Numbered from the stretch's first letter, positions 1 to 8,340 are shown. The stretch is 64,000 bases of DNA from DAIPXZ01 sp036782995 (GCA_036782995.1 DAIPXZ010000003.1:124001-188000); one strand, 5' to 3'. A program made the numbers and translations. Notes: a model not told the origin generated them from the letters alone.

Positions 1-77
1 TTCGGAAATGTGAGTTTTTGAGCCACCGAGTGTGCCTCAGAAGCTGATTTTCTCGCGTACAAGGCTATTTGTATGCA

Positions 78-106
78 TTGTACCATCCAACGAATCAAGT
101 TATAAT
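78..106 (+). promoter_or_regulatory. Promoter of the sufCB-like operon
   Basis: TTGTAC (78-83), a 17-base spacer and a perfect TATAAT (101-106) fit a vegetative sigma-70/SigA promoter, 40 bases upstream of the first start codon. It excludes the more upstream in-frame ATG at 69, which lies before the promoter. Nothing recognisable was found in bases 1-77. Confidence 0.75.
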
Positions 107-110
107 ACTT

Positions 111-131
111 GTATTCCGCCAAGTGGGATAC
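111..131 (+). promoter_or_regulatory. Inverted repeat at the predicted +1 of sufCB
   Basis: GTATTCC, a 7-base spacer and GGGATAC form a 7-bp inverted repeat (one G-T pair) just downstream of the -10 box. Its placement suits a repressor operator, for example for an Rrf2/IscR-type Fe-S sensor, or a short 5' mRNA hairpin. The regulator identity is inference; no regulator gene is visible next to it. Confidence 0.4.
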
Positions 132-146
132 ATAAAGGAGATTAAC

Positions 147-893
147 GTGTTAGAATTGCAGCACATTTCTTTTTCCGCAGAGGGAAAAGGTATATTGGAT
201 GATGTTAGCTTAGAAATATCGGACCGCTTTGTGGCTGTTACTGGGCCGAACGGCGGCGGAAAGTCTACGCTAGCCAAGGTAATTATGGGCATAGAGAAAC
301 CGGATTCAGGGCGCATTCTTTTGGACGGTGAGGATATCACCGACCTATCCATCACAGAGCGCGCCAATAGGGGCATCAGTTATGCATTCCAGCAACCAGT
401 GCGCTTTAAGGGACTACAAGTTAAGGACCTTCTAAAGATAGCAGCAGGGCGTGATACGTCCATCAATGATGCTTGTTCGGTGCTTAGCGAGGTTGGTCTT
501 TGCGCACGTGATTATATCGATCGCGAGCTGAACGCCACACTTTCCGGCGGTGAGTTGAAACGTATTGAAATTGCTATGGCACTTGAGCGTGGTACGAAGA
601 TGACCATATTTGACGAGCCAGAGGCTGGCATCGATTTATGGAGCTTCCAAAACCTTATTCGTGTTTTTGAAAAAATGTACGAGCAAACGAGGGGAAGCAT
701 ACTCATAATAAGCCACCAGGAGCGCATTCTTGACATTGCCGATAAGATTATCTACATCAAGAATGGCATTGTTGAGCAATATGGTGACAGAGAAACGGTG
801 TTGCCGTTGCTTCTAAGCGGAGGCGCGGCAGGTTCCGATGGATGCAAGATGCTTAATGACAAATTTATCGGCAGCAAAACGGGGGATAACTGA
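147..893 (+). CDS. sufC: SufC-like Fe-S assembly ATPase
   Basis: Cytoplasmic ABC-type ATPase of 248 aa that would drive Fe-S cluster assembly on the adjoining SufB-like protein. Visible are Walker A GPNGGGKST (residues 33-41), a Q-loop region (YAFQQP), the signature LSGGELKR, Walker B with D-loop TIFDEPEAGID and the switch histidine in IISHQE. GTG at 147 is chosen because AAAGGAG precedes it at good distance and the promoter lies at 78-106. It is followed after one base by the SufB-like gene, with no sufD, sufS or sufU. That two-gene layout matches reduced SUF systems of anaerobes (called SMS in recent literature). Family assignment is firm; the precise subfamily is inference. Confidence 0.85.
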   Translation: MLELQHISFSAEGKGILDDVSLEISDRFVAVTGPNGGGKSTLAKVIMGIEKPDSGRILLDGEDITDLSITERANRGISYAFQQPVRFKGLQVKDLLKIAAGRDTSINDACSVLSEVGLCARDYIDRELNATLSGGELKRIEIAMALERGTKMTIFDEPEAGIDLWSFQNLIRVFEKMYEQTRGSILIISHQERILDIADKIIYIKNGIVEQYGDRETVLPLLLSGGAAGSDGCKMLNDKFIGSKTGDN

Positions 894-894
894 T

Positions 895-1815
895 ATGATT
901 GATGAACTTCAGCAACGCCTGCTTAACGAAGTTGCCGAGCTGGATGCCCTTCCAATCGGCGCATACAACATTCGTGCAAACGGAAAAAGTGCCGCACGAA
1001 ACAGCACTGCAAATATTGAAATCGTTGCAAAAACAGAGACTTCCGGCATTGATATCAATGTTGCACCGGGTACAAAAAACGAAAGTATACATATTCCCGT
1101 AGTCATTAGCGAAACGGGTTTGACTGAATGCGTATATAACGACTTCTATATTGGTGAGGGCTGCGACATAACTATTATTGCGGGCTGCGGCATACATAAT
1201 TGCGGAAGCCAAGATAGCCGTCATGATGGTATCCACACCTTTCATGTGAGCAAAAACAGCCGTATTCGTTACGTAGAAAAGCACTATGGTGAGGGTGAAG
1301 GAACAGGAAAGCGTCTCATGAACCCAAGCACAGTCGTTCATTTGAGCGAGGGCGCCTATATGGTGATGGAGCTTACGCAGATTTCGGGCATCAATGATAC
1401 GCTTCGCAAAAGCAATGCTGATATTGCCGAGAACGCGACACTTATAGTACACGAGAAGATTATGACTACTGGTGAACAGCAGGCATCGACTGACTTTACT
1501 GCGGACTTAAATGGCGACAATTCCAGTTGTAACATTGTTTCAAGAAGTGTTGCAAAGGATTCCAGCCATCAGGTTTTCACTTCGCGATTAAATGGAAATG
1601 CGGAATGCGCGGGGCATACGGAATGTGATGCCATCATTATGGATCATGCAAGCGTTCTTGCCAGTCCTCAACTCACGGCGAACAACGTAAACGCCTCACT
1701 CATCCACGAGGCAGCCATTGGCAAGATAGCCGGAGAGCAGCTTATCAAGCTTATGACGCTGGGTCTGTCCGAGCAAGAAGCAGAGGAGCAAATCATTAAC
1801 GGATTCCTCAAGTAA
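895..1815 (+). CDS. sufB: SufB/SufD-family Fe-S scaffold (minimal SUF)
   Basis: A 306-aa SufB/SufD-type protein, shorter than classical SufB (about 465 aa), expected to form the beta-helix scaffold bound by the preceding ATPase. The central part shows SufBD-like features: a GEGCDITIIAGCGIHNCG segment, then HDGIHTF, and a C-terminal HEAAIGKI segment followed by LMTLGLSEQEAEEQIINGF, the usual SufB/D C-terminal pattern. The start at 895 overlaps the upstream stop region (TGATATG), indicating translational coupling; the in-frame ATG at 838 would overlap sufC by 56 bases. Lone SufB-like proteins of this size are known from SMS-type loci. No partner SufD is present, so a homodimer is likely. Confidence 0.8.
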   Translation: MIDELQQRLLNEVAELDALPIGAYNIRANGKSAARNSTANIEIVAKTETSGIDINVAPGTKNESIHIPVVISETGLTECVYNDFYIGEGCDITIIAGCGIHNCGSQDSRHDGIHTFHVSKNSRIRYVEKHYGEGEGTGKRLMNPSTVVHLSEGAYMVMELTQISGINDTLRKSNADIAENATLIVHEKIMTTGEQQASTDFTADLNGDNSSCNIVSRSVAKDSSHQVFTSRLNGNAECAGHTECDAIIMDHASVLASPQLTANNVNASLIHEAAIGKIAGEQLIKLMTLGLSEQEAEEQIINGFLK

Positions 1816-1842
1816 GCGGCCATCAATTTTATAGAAATAAAG

Positions 1843-1881
1843 AAAGCGTAGATACCCGAAAGTATCTACGCTTTGTTTTTT
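1843..1881. terminator. Bidirectional terminator between sufB and the GGGtGRT gene
   Basis: A 13-bp perfect stem (1843-1855 with 1862-1874) around a 6-base loop, followed by GTTTTTT. A-rich sequence precedes the stem, so it can also serve the convergent minus-strand gene. Confidence 0.85.
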
Positions 1882-1908
1882 AGATTGTGATTGATGCAGG
1901 GAAGACGA

Positions 1909-2910
1909 TTAAGCCTTCATTCCTTCTTCAACAGCAACGGCAACAGCAACAGTCGCACCGACCATCGGGTTGTTACCCATACCAAGGAAGCCCATCATTT
2001 CAACGTGTGCAGGAACAGAAGAAGAACCTGCAAACTGTGCATCAGAGTGCATACGACCCATGGTGTCTGTCATACCGTAGGAAGCAGGACCGGCAGCCAT
2101 GTTATCTGGGTGAAGTGTACGTCCCGTACCACCACCAGAAGCAACAGAGAAATACTTCTTGCCGATTTCTGTGCATTCCTTCTTATATGTGCCGGCAACA
2201 GGATGTTGGAAGCGAGTCGGGTTAGTGGAGTTACCGGTAATGGAAACGTCAACACCTTCCATGTGCATGATTGCAACGCCTTCACGAACATCGTCGCAAC
2301 CGAAGCAGCGAACCTTTGCACGATCACCTGTGGAATAAGGTGTCTCTTTAACAACAGAAACCTTACCTGTACCGTAATCGAACTTCGTTTGTACGTATGT
2401 AAAACCGTTGATTCTCGAAATGATGAATGCAGCGTCCTTGCCCAAGCCGTTCAAAATAACACGAAGTGGCTCTGTACGGACCTTGTTAGCGGAAAGAGCA
2501 ATCTTAATTGCGCCTTCAGCAGCGGCAAAGGATTCGTGACCAGCCAAGAATGCGAAGCACTTGGTCTCTTCGCGAAGAAGCATAGCTGCTAAGTTACCAT
2601 GACCTAAACCAACTTTACGGTCATCAGCAACAGAGCCAGGAATGCAGAAAGATTGAAGACCGATACCGATTGCTTCGGCAGCGTCTGCAGCCTTTGTGCA
2701 GCCCTTCTTAATAGCGATAGCCGCACCGACAACGTAGGCCCAGCCAGCATTCTCAAATGCGATTGGCTGTGTTTCTTTACAAATTGTATATGGATCGATT
2801 CCCTTTGCATCGCAAATCGCCTTTGCTTCTTCTACAGAAGCAATACCATATTGGGTAAGAACGGCGTTGATCTGAGGGATTCTTCTCTCGTAGCTTTCAA
2901 AAAGTGCCAT
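1909..2910 (-). CDS. GGGtGRT family protein
   Basis: A 333-aa soluble protein of the GGGtGRT family, named for the motif seen here as GGGTGRT at residues 259-265. Its biochemical role is not established as far as I know. Several Cys residues (C33, C44, C71, C89, C118, C202, C205, C246) include a CFGC pair. GGAAAGGAG precedes the ATG at 2910 on the minus strand. It lies 27 bases after a NifU-like scaffold gene and is probably co-transcribed with it; this pairing recurs in anaerobes and suggests a role in Fe-S or cofactor metabolism. The convergent SufCB-like pair strengthens that guess but does not prove it. Confidence 0.85.
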   Translation of the reverse strand: MALFESYERRIPQINAVLTQYGIASVEEAKAICDAKGIDPYTICKETQPIAFENAGWAYVVGAAIAIKKGCTKAADAAEAIGIGLQSFCIPGSVADDRKVGLGHGNLAAMLLREETKCFAFLAGHESFAAAEGAIKIALSANKVRTEPLRVILNGLGKDAAFIISRINGFTYVQTKFDYGTGKVSVVKETPYSTGDRAKVRCFGCDDVREGVAIMHMEGVDVSITGNSTNPTRFQHPVAGTYKKECTEIGKKYFSVASGGGTGRTLHPDNMAAGPASYGMTDTMGRMHSDAQFAGSSSVPAHVEMMGFLGMGNNPMVGATVAVAVAVEEGMKA

Positions 2911-2937
2911 ATTGTATGTTTCTCCTTTCCTATTCTC

Positions 2938-3630
2938 TTATTCTTTTCTCGGATCGATATAGCGAGCAGCTTCTGTGAAGCGACCATATGTGCCGAGATT
3001 CTTGTTATAAGCCTCATTGGCATCTTCGCCCTTCTTAATCGCGTCGAGCATCGGTCCGATTTTCAGGAATTGGTATCCGATGATTTGATCATCAGAATCC
3101 AAAGCGAGCTTTACGATATAGCCTTCTGTGAGTTCCAAATAACGAGGACCCTTCTCCAAAGTAGAGAAGATAGTACCTGTCTGTGAACGAAGTCCCTTGC
3201 CCAAATCTTCCAAAGAAGCGCCGATGGCCAAACCGCCCTCAGAGAAAGCAGACTGGGAACGACCGTAAACGATTTGGAGGAAGAGTTCTCTCATTGCTGT
3301 GTTAATAGCGTCGCAAACGAGGTCTGTATTCAAAGCTTCCAAAATGGTTTTGCCGGGAAGAATTTCGCCGGCCATAGCTGCGGAGTGTGTCATGCCTGTG
3401 CAACCAATGGTCTCAACCAAAGCTTCTTGGATAATTCCCTCCTTAATATTTAGCGAGAGCTTGCAGGCTCCCTGTTGCGGTGCGCACCAGCCAATACCGT
3501 GAGTGAATCCAGAGACATCTTTGATCTCCTTTGACTGAACCCATTTGCCTTCTTCAGGAATGGGAGCAGCGCCATGGTTAGGTCCCTTCGCGATACATGT
3601 CATTTGTTCGACTTCATGTGTCTTTAGCAT
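2938..3630 (-). CDS. NifU-like Fe-S cluster assembly scaffold
   Basis: A 230-aa protein carrying a NifU/IscU-like fold signature: a segment GCTGMTHSAAMAGEILPGK resembles the conserved GC-x-A-x(2)-S-x(2)-M-x(5)-GK stretch of IscU/NifU, preceded by GWCAPQQGAC and followed by a Cys in TDLVCDAI. It therefore probably carries or transfers Fe-S clusters, though its length and flanking sequence differ from classical IscU (about 130 aa). ATG at 3630 is preferred over the upstream in-frame start at 3690, because AAAGGGG sits 7-10 bases before it. It is first in an operon with the GGGtGRT gene. Confidence 0.75.
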   Translation of the reverse strand: MLKTHEVEQMTCIAKGPNHGAAPIPEEGKWVQSKEIKDVSGFTHGIGWCAPQQGACKLSLNIKEGIIQEALVETIGCTGMTHSAAMAGEILPGKTILEALNTDLVCDAINTAMRELFLQIVYGRSQSAFSEGGLAIGASLEDLGKGLRSQTGTIFSTLEKGPRYLELTEGYIVKLALDSDDQIIGYQFLKIGPMLDAIKKGEDANEAYNKNLGTYGRFTEAARYIDPRKE

Positions 3631-3707
3631 GTCAAAAACCCCTTTCAAATATAGTAAGCGTAGCCATTGTGAAAGCGAATCTACAATCACATAATAACAA
3701 CTTGTAT

Positions 3708-3735
3708 ATTATAACAAAGTCGATGGAAATAACAA
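3708..3735 (-). promoter_or_regulatory. Promoter of the NifU-like/GGGtGRT operon
   Basis: On the minus strand TTGTTA (3735-3730), a 16-base spacer and TATAAT (3713-3708) precede the start codon by about 80 bases. Confidence 0.7.
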
Positions 3736-3804
3736 CCGACACAATACACGTATTTTGATGTAAACTAAGAGAATAAAAATAGAAGAAAGTGGCGAATTTC
3801 CATT

Positions 3805-4407
3805 ATGAATCCGAAAAGAGTCATCGTTTCCACGATATTTTTATTGGTAATCACCGGATGCATTCTTGGCGTTTTTGCCATCTTCTCGGGTATTTTGAAT
3901 GATGAAATTACGCGTCGTAAGGCCGAGCCGAAGCAAATTACTTTAGCGACGGAGAGCATCAATTCTATGCATTATGACATCATGGTGTGGGGAAATAGTT
4001 TTGTCGCACCGGAAGGCTTGCAATATCGATATATAGATGCATTGGACTCAGAAAGCCTCGCGTATGCGCCGGATCATGAGGGTCATATTTTGATTCTTTA
4101 TGACTATGATGGGGACTTGATTATCACATCCCGTCAATTTGATAAGATTCGTTCGTTAATGATGGATGACCACTACATCATTCTTTATGTAGGTGAAAAA
4201 TACTTATCTACATTACAGGATCATGGTATGTTTTTCGAAAACTACCCCGATGACACGCGAAGCGTTGGCTTTTTCGATGACGGCGTCATACTTGACTTAG
4301 GAATTGGCGATAGCGCGAAAATCGAGGCAGAAATGACACCTGAAGAAAAGAAAGCGATGGATACGGAAACACTCTTCATAGAGCTAAATAAACACCTTGT
4401 GGTATAA
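3805..4407 (+). CDS. Uncharacterised membrane-anchored protein
   Basis: I do not recognise this 200-aa protein. One N-terminal hydrophobic helix (about residues 6-28, VSTIFLLVITGCILGVFAIF) would anchor it. The rest, about 165 residues, is hydrophilic and acidic, with alternating strand-like segments (GHILILYDYDGDLIIT) and no Cys outside the membrane segment. A GAAGAAAGTGG stretch precedes the ATG. The stop is 32 bases before prfA, so it probably heads the prfA-sua5 transcript. A small extracytoplasmic domain is the simplest reading; no function is proposed. Confidence 0.7.
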   Translation: MNPKRVIVSTIFLLVITGCILGVFAIFSGILNDEITRRKAEPKQITLATESINSMHYDIMVWGNSFVAPEGLQYRYIDALDSESLAYAPDHEGHILILYDYDGDLIITSRQFDKIRSLMMDDHYIILYVGEKYLSTLQDHGMFFENYPDDTRSVGFFDDGVILDLGIGDSAKIEAEMTPEEKKAMDTETLFIELNKHLVV

Positions 4408-4439
4408 TGCGCGATAAAACAAAGTAAAGGAGATCATCC

Positions 4440-5525
4440 GTGGCGTTCGATCGGAATAAAGCCAAAGATATTGAGAATCGATATGAAGAGATTATGTCTT
4501 CATTAGCCGATCCTGCTGTGCTTGCGGATCCATCTCGCTATACGGATTTATCGAAACAATTGGCACAGGTCGAGCCAGCAGCAAATAAGATCCGAGAAGA
4601 GGCAACGCATCAACGCGAATTAATGGAGGCTCACGAGCTTTTAACACATGCTGAGGATGAGGCCATGCGAGAGCTTGCCCGTGAAGAAATTCGCATGTTG
4701 GAGACCGAACTGGAAGTCATCGAGGCAGAGCTCGCGGACTTACTTACGGAAAGAGATCCGAATGATGAGAAGTCGGTTATCGTCGAAATTCGTGCTGGTG
4801 CTGGTGGAGAAGAAGCAGCACTTTTTGTATCCGATTTATACAAAATGTATACAGCCTATGCTATATCCAAAGGGTGGTCCACCGAGTTCATCGATGCCAA
4901 TGAGACGGAAATCGGCGGATATCGCGAGCTGGTTTTTTCTGTCGAGGGAAGCGGCGCTTTTTCTCGATTCAAATTTGAAAGCGGCGTGCATCGGGTTCAA
5001 CGCGTTCCGGTCACTGAATCCGGAGGGCGTGTTCATACGTCAACCGTTACCGTGGCGGTACTTCCTGAGGTTAGTGAAGTTGAAGTAAATATCAATCCGA
5101 ACGAGTTGCGTATTGATACATTTCGTGCGTCTGGTGCCGGTGGACAGCATATCAATCGTACAGATTCGGCTATACGCATCACGCATTTACCGACAGGATT
5201 AGTCGTGACATGTCAGGATGAAAGAAGCCAATACAAGAATAAGGCGAAGGCCATGACGGTGCTCCAGAGTCGACTTTTGGAGATGGAAAAGGAAGCACAG
5301 CATGGAAAAATCGCACAGGAACGCAAATCGCAAGTCGGTACGGGTGACCGCTCCGAGAGAATAAGAACATATAATTATCATCAAGGCCGCGTGACCGATC
5401 ACCGCATCGGCTTAACGCTTTATCGGCTTTCTGAGGTGTTGGCGGGAGATTTGGATGAGTTTATTACTGCTCTTTCCGTCGCCGACCGTACGGACAGCAT
5501 GATGCATGGGGAGGCAGATGAATGA
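4440..5525 (+). CDS. prfA: Peptide chain release factor 1
   Basis: Class I release factor, 361 aa, for UAA/UAG. The GGQ motif is present (GAGGQHINRT), and the stop-codon recognition tripeptide is P-V-T in VQRVPVTES, the RF1 type rather than the RF2 SPF type. The start is GTG at 4440 preceded by AAAGGAG. The next gene overlaps by ATGA. Many bacteria have prmC, the methyltransferase for the GGQ glutamine, next to prfA; here that position is taken by a Sua5 fusion and prmC is not in the window. Confidence 0.97.
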   Translation: MAFDRNKAKDIENRYEEIMSSLADPAVLADPSRYTDLSKQLAQVEPAANKIREEATHQRELMEAHELLTHAEDEAMRELAREEIRMLETELEVIEAELADLLTERDPNDEKSVIVEIRAGAGGEEAALFVSDLYKMYTAYAISKGWSTEFIDANETEIGGYRELVFSVEGSGAFSRFKFESGVHRVQRVPVTESGGRVHTSTVTVAVLPEVSEVEVNINPNELRIDTFRASGAGGQHINRTDSAIRITHLPTGLVVTCQDERSQYKNKAKAMTVLQSRLLEMEKEAQHGKIAQERKSQVGTGDRSERIRTYNYHQGRVTDHRIGLTLYRLSEVLAGDLDEFITALSVADRTDSMMHGEADE

Positions 5526-7171
5526 ATCCCGAAGAATCAAAATATGTAACCGAAATCATTCATCCGGAGGATGAAGCCGCCTTTGCGCGCGTGGCAAAGG
5601 CACTCGGTGACGGTGAGGTTGTCGGTATGCCGACAGAAACGGTGTATGGCTTGGGTGCAAATGCCCTGAATCCGCATGCCGTCGCACGAATTTTTGTGGC
5701 GAAAGGGCGTCCGCTCGATAACCCACTCATCGTTCATGTCGCCTCCAAAGAGAGTATTTTGCCCTTAGTAGCCGAGATTACACCGATTGCAAAAGTATTA
5801 ATGGATGCGTTTATGCCAGGTCCTATAACTCTGGTCATGAAAAAAAGCGCGCTGATTCCAGATGTTGTAAGCTGTGGACTTGATACCGTAGGCATCCGAT
5901 TCCCGATTCATCCTGTGGCACGAAAACTCATCGAACAAAGTGGTGTTCCGGTTGCGGCACCGTCCGCTAATCTCTCTGGAAGTCCTTCTCCTACAAAAGC
6001 CTCCCATGTTTACCATGATATGCATGAGAAAATTCCGTATATCGTCGACGGAGGCGATTGCAATGTCGGACTTGAATCCACGGTTGTTGATGTGACAAAG
6101 TCCTGGCCGCAGATTCTGCGCCCGGGATATGTGACGATGCCGATGATAGAGAATGCTCTTCAGGAAAAAGGATTCACGAAGCCAGTCGATTATCAAGATA
6201 CGAAAGAAGATAAAGGATCCGCGCCGCGTGCACCGGGAATGAAGTATCGCCATTATGCACCACACGCCCTCGTGACGATTGTAAATGATGCAGATGAAGC
6301 CGATGCATTTTTACGCTACAACGAAGCTTTACGTACCGTTTTCTCGGAAAATAATGATGCAGTCGTTGGAATGTTTTGCGGCGAAGAAGTGAAGCATAAT
6401 TTGGAAAAAGATTTGCCGGAAGACATGAAGGCGAAAACGATATTTTATTGCTATGGTGACGGTCGTGATAATCGTGCTGCGTCCCATGCGCTGTTCGACG
6501 GATTACGTTCTCTTGATGAAGCGCATGTTACACATATTCTAGCTGCTGGATTTGCAAAAAAAGGATTGGGCCTAGCATATATGAACCGTTTGCAAAAAGC
6601 GGCGGGCGATACAGGTAAAGAGGAAAAGGTGCCGGCACTATCGATAAAACGTGTGCTCTTTTTGTGTACGGGAAACACGTGTCGGAGTCCACTCGCGGTT
6701 GCTTCCTTTTCCGCAATGGCGCGTAAAAACGAGCCTTTTAGCGAAAAAAACAATCCCCAAATGCCTGTTCGGCTAGATGTTTCTTCTGCCGGTATTTCGG
6801 CGGCATTCGGAGATCCGGCGGCATCGCACAGTATACAAATTGCGAAAGACCGCTATGGGATTGATTTATCTATGCATCGCTCACGTACGGTAAATGACTA
6901 CATCATGGAGCAAAGTGACCTCGTTTTATCAGTGTCCGATGGACATTCCGATATTTTGCGACGTCAATATCCGGAATACAAAGCGAAGATTTTTTCTTTT
7001 GCACAATATTTGGCAAAGAATGGTATAAGCGATGTGAACGGTAATATTCCGGATCCTTATGGCAAAGGCTTGTCTGAATATATGCGAACTGCAGATGCTC
7101 TCGACGAAATATTTGCGAAAATATACCCATTTATCCTAGAGGATTTGCAAATTTTTGGCTATATCATGTAG
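5522..7171 (+). CDS. Sua5 (threonylcarbamoyl-AMP synthase) fused to YwlE-type phosphatase
   Basis: A 549-aa two-part protein. Residues about 10-210 are the YrdC/Sua5 domain (MPTETVYGLGANA, KGRPLDNPLI, PSANLSGSPSPT) that makes L-threonylcarbamoyladenylate for tRNA t6A37. A linker (APGMKYRHYAPHA) and Sua5 C-terminal domain run to about 355. Residues about 375-549 are a low-molecular-weight phosphatase with P-loop CTGNTCRS (382-389), a SAGI segment and the acid loop DPYGKG. The Thr in CTGNTCRS matches protein-arginine phosphatase YwlE rather than the CxGNICRS of tyrosine phosphatases. sua5 and ywlE are separate neighbours in Bacillus. Start overlaps prfA by ATGA. Arginine-phosphatase activity is inference from the motif. 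Confidence 0.92.
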   Translation: MNPEESKYVTEIIHPEDEAAFARVAKALGDGEVVGMPTETVYGLGANALNPHAVARIFVAKGRPLDNPLIVHVASKESILPLVAEITPIAKVLMDAFMPGPITLVMKKSALIPDVVSCGLDTVGIRFPIHPVARKLIEQSGVPVAAPSANLSGSPSPTKASHVYHDMHEKIPYIVDGGDCNVGLESTVVDVTKSWPQILRPGYVTMPMIENALQEKGFTKPVDYQDTKEDKGSAPRAPGMKYRHYAPHALVTIVNDADEADAFLRYNEALRTVFSENNDAVVGMFCGEEVKHNLEKDLPEDMKAKTIFYCYGDGRDNRAASHALFDGLRSLDEAHVTHILAAGFAKKGLGLAYMNRLQKAAGDTGKEEKVPALSIKRVLFLCTGNTCRSPLAVASFSAMARKNEPFSEKNNPQMPVRLDVSSAGISAAFGDPAASHSIQIAKDRYGIDLSMHRSRTVNDYIMEQSDLVLSVSDGHSDILRRQYPEYKAKIFSFAQYLAKNGISDVNGNIPDPYGKGLSEYMRTADALDEIFAKIYPFILEDLQIFGYIM

Positions 7172-7318
7172 CACTTTCCCAACAAATGGGTTACTATTGG
7201 CTTGTCTAGACGAGAAGAAGTATTTGATTGTTCATTCGGATAATGGTTCTTTCTTCTTGATTATGAACATCAGCATGACGATCATCCATGTTTTCCGCTT
7301 CATTAATTGATTTTGGGG

Positions 7319-7348
7319 TTGACGAGGGGCAGTCCGTTGTGCTATTCT
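7319..7348 (+). promoter_or_regulatory. Promoter of rpsF-ssb-rpsR
   Basis: TTGACG (7319-7324), an 18-base spacer and TATTCT (7343-7348). The same two hexamers precede rplU at 23105-23133. Just downstream a small hairpin TGCTGC/GCAGCA lies at 7355-7373. The remaining gap sequence, 7172-7318, holds nothing I recognise. Confidence 0.65.
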
Positions 7349-7396
7349 GCATCGTGCTGCGAAGGATGCAGCATATGTAAATATAGAATATCCTCG

Positions 7397-7429
7397 CTCT
7401 CACGGACAGTGTGAGGGCCGTTCTAGTCC
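7397..7429 (+). promoter_or_regulatory. Candidate S6:S18-binding mRNA leader
   Basis: A stem of 7 pairs (7397-7403 with 7411-7417, one G-U) encloses GGACAGT; the loop GGAC can pair with GTCC at 7426-7429 downstream, giving a pseudoknot-like fold ending just before the ribosome-binding site. A CCG lies between the two elements (7418-7420). An S6:S18-responsive leader with a conserved CCG is known upstream of rpsF in many bacteria. Assignment rests on position and these pairings only. Confidence 0.45.
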
Positions 7430-7447
7430 AGGAGGAGGTGAATTTTA

Positions 7448-7735
7448 ATGGCGAACAAATATGAATTGATGGTTATCTTCAGCCCGGTTCTCGGTGAAGA
7501 AGGTATTGCTTCTGTTTCTGAAGCAATTACAGCGAAGATTGCCGCAGCTGGCACAGTAGATAATACTCAGGCACTCGGCATGAAGCGTCTTGCTTATGAG
7601 ATCAATGATCAGAAGGAAGGCTTCTATCTTCAGGTAAACTTTACAGCAGACGCAGATCTCCCTAAGGAGATTGAGCGTGTTCTGAAGATTACTGAAGGTG
7701 TATTGCGTTTTCTCATTATCCGTATTGAGGAATAA
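7448..7735 (+). CDS. rpsF: 30S ribosomal protein S6
   Basis: Ribosomal protein S6 (95 aa), which binds the central domain of 16S rRNA as a heterodimer with S18. The N-terminus MANKYELMVIFSP and the later MKRLAYEINDQKEG and RFLIIR segments are typical. A strong GGAGGAGG precedes the ATG. It leads the conserved S6-SSB-S18 operon. Confidence 0.97.
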   Translation: MANKYELMVIFSPVLGEEGIASVSEAITAKIAAAGTVDNTQALGMKRLAYEINDQKEGFYLQVNFTADADLPKEIERVLKITEGVLRFLIIRIEE

Positions 7736-7758
7736 CACGCGAAAGGGAAGTGACATAT

Positions 7759-8226
7759 ATGAATAAGGTATTTTTGTTAGGAAGATTAACAAGAGATCCT
7801 GAAGTAAAGAAGACAGGAAGCGATATTTCGGTATGCAGCTTTACCGTTGCAGTTGATCGCCGCTTCAAGAATCAAAATGGTGAGCGCCAAGCTGATTTCA
7901 TTAATTGTGTAGCATGGCGTCAACAGGCAGATTTAATCGGAAAGTACTTTAATAAGGGATCGAGAATCAACGTTATCGGTAGCCTGCAGTCTAGAAGCTA
8001 TGACGATGCTGACGGTAAAAAGCGTTATGTGACTGAAGTCGTAGTCGATGAGATTGAATTCGTCGATACGAAGAGTGACAATCAACGTTCTTCTGATTCC
8101 TATGGCTCTGCCGCTCCAGCTGCTCCGAAGGCACCATTCCCGGTTGCCCAGCAAATTGAGCCAGAGTTCTCCCGCGAAATGGACGATGACGATATGCCCA
8201 TGCCCTTTGACACATTCAATATCTGA
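7759..8226 (+). CDS. ssb: Single-stranded DNA-binding protein
   Basis: SSB of 155 aa with an OB fold (residues 1 to about 105; MNKVFLLGRLTRDPEV, DFINCVAWRQQADL) and a flexible tail. The acidic tip (DDDDMPMPF) is followed by five further residues (DTFNI), whereas the usual DDDIPF tip is terminal; this could alter partner binding. ATG at 7759 is chosen over the GTG at 7750 for its spacing from GAAAGGGAAG and the canonical N-terminus. Confidence 0.95.
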   Translation: MNKVFLLGRLTRDPEVKKTGSDISVCSFTVAVDRRFKNQNGERQADFINCVAWRQQADLIGKYFNKGSRINVIGSLQSRSYDDADGKKRYVTEVVVDEIEFVDTKSDNQRSSDSYGSAAPAAPKAPFPVAQQIEPEFSREMDDDDMPMPFDTFNI

Positions 8227-8292
8227 TGATTTGATTCTTTTCTTTTCGTAGTTTCGTGATTTGATAATTATCGGGATACGAAGGATATGGAG

Positions 8293-8313
8293 ACGATGTT
8301 ATTGACACATCGT
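8293..8313 (+). other. Hairpin between ssb and rpsR
   Basis: ACGATGT and ACATCGT form a perfect 7-bp stem with a 7-base loop, 14 bases before the AAAGGAG of rpsR. There is no T-run after it, so it is not an intrinsic terminator; it could be an mRNA processing or translation-control element. Confidence 0.35.
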
Positions 8314-8340
8314 GAATGATTTGAAAGGAGATTACACATC

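Noticed and set aside
865..1452. 195-aa minus-strand ORF
   Set aside because: Lies opposite the SufB-like gene, has no recognisable motif and no promoter.
1891..2592. 233-aa plus-strand ORF (and 112-aa one at 1887)
   Set aside because: Antisense to the conserved GGGtGRT gene, composed of Cys/His/Thr-rich low-quality sequence with no ribosome-binding site.
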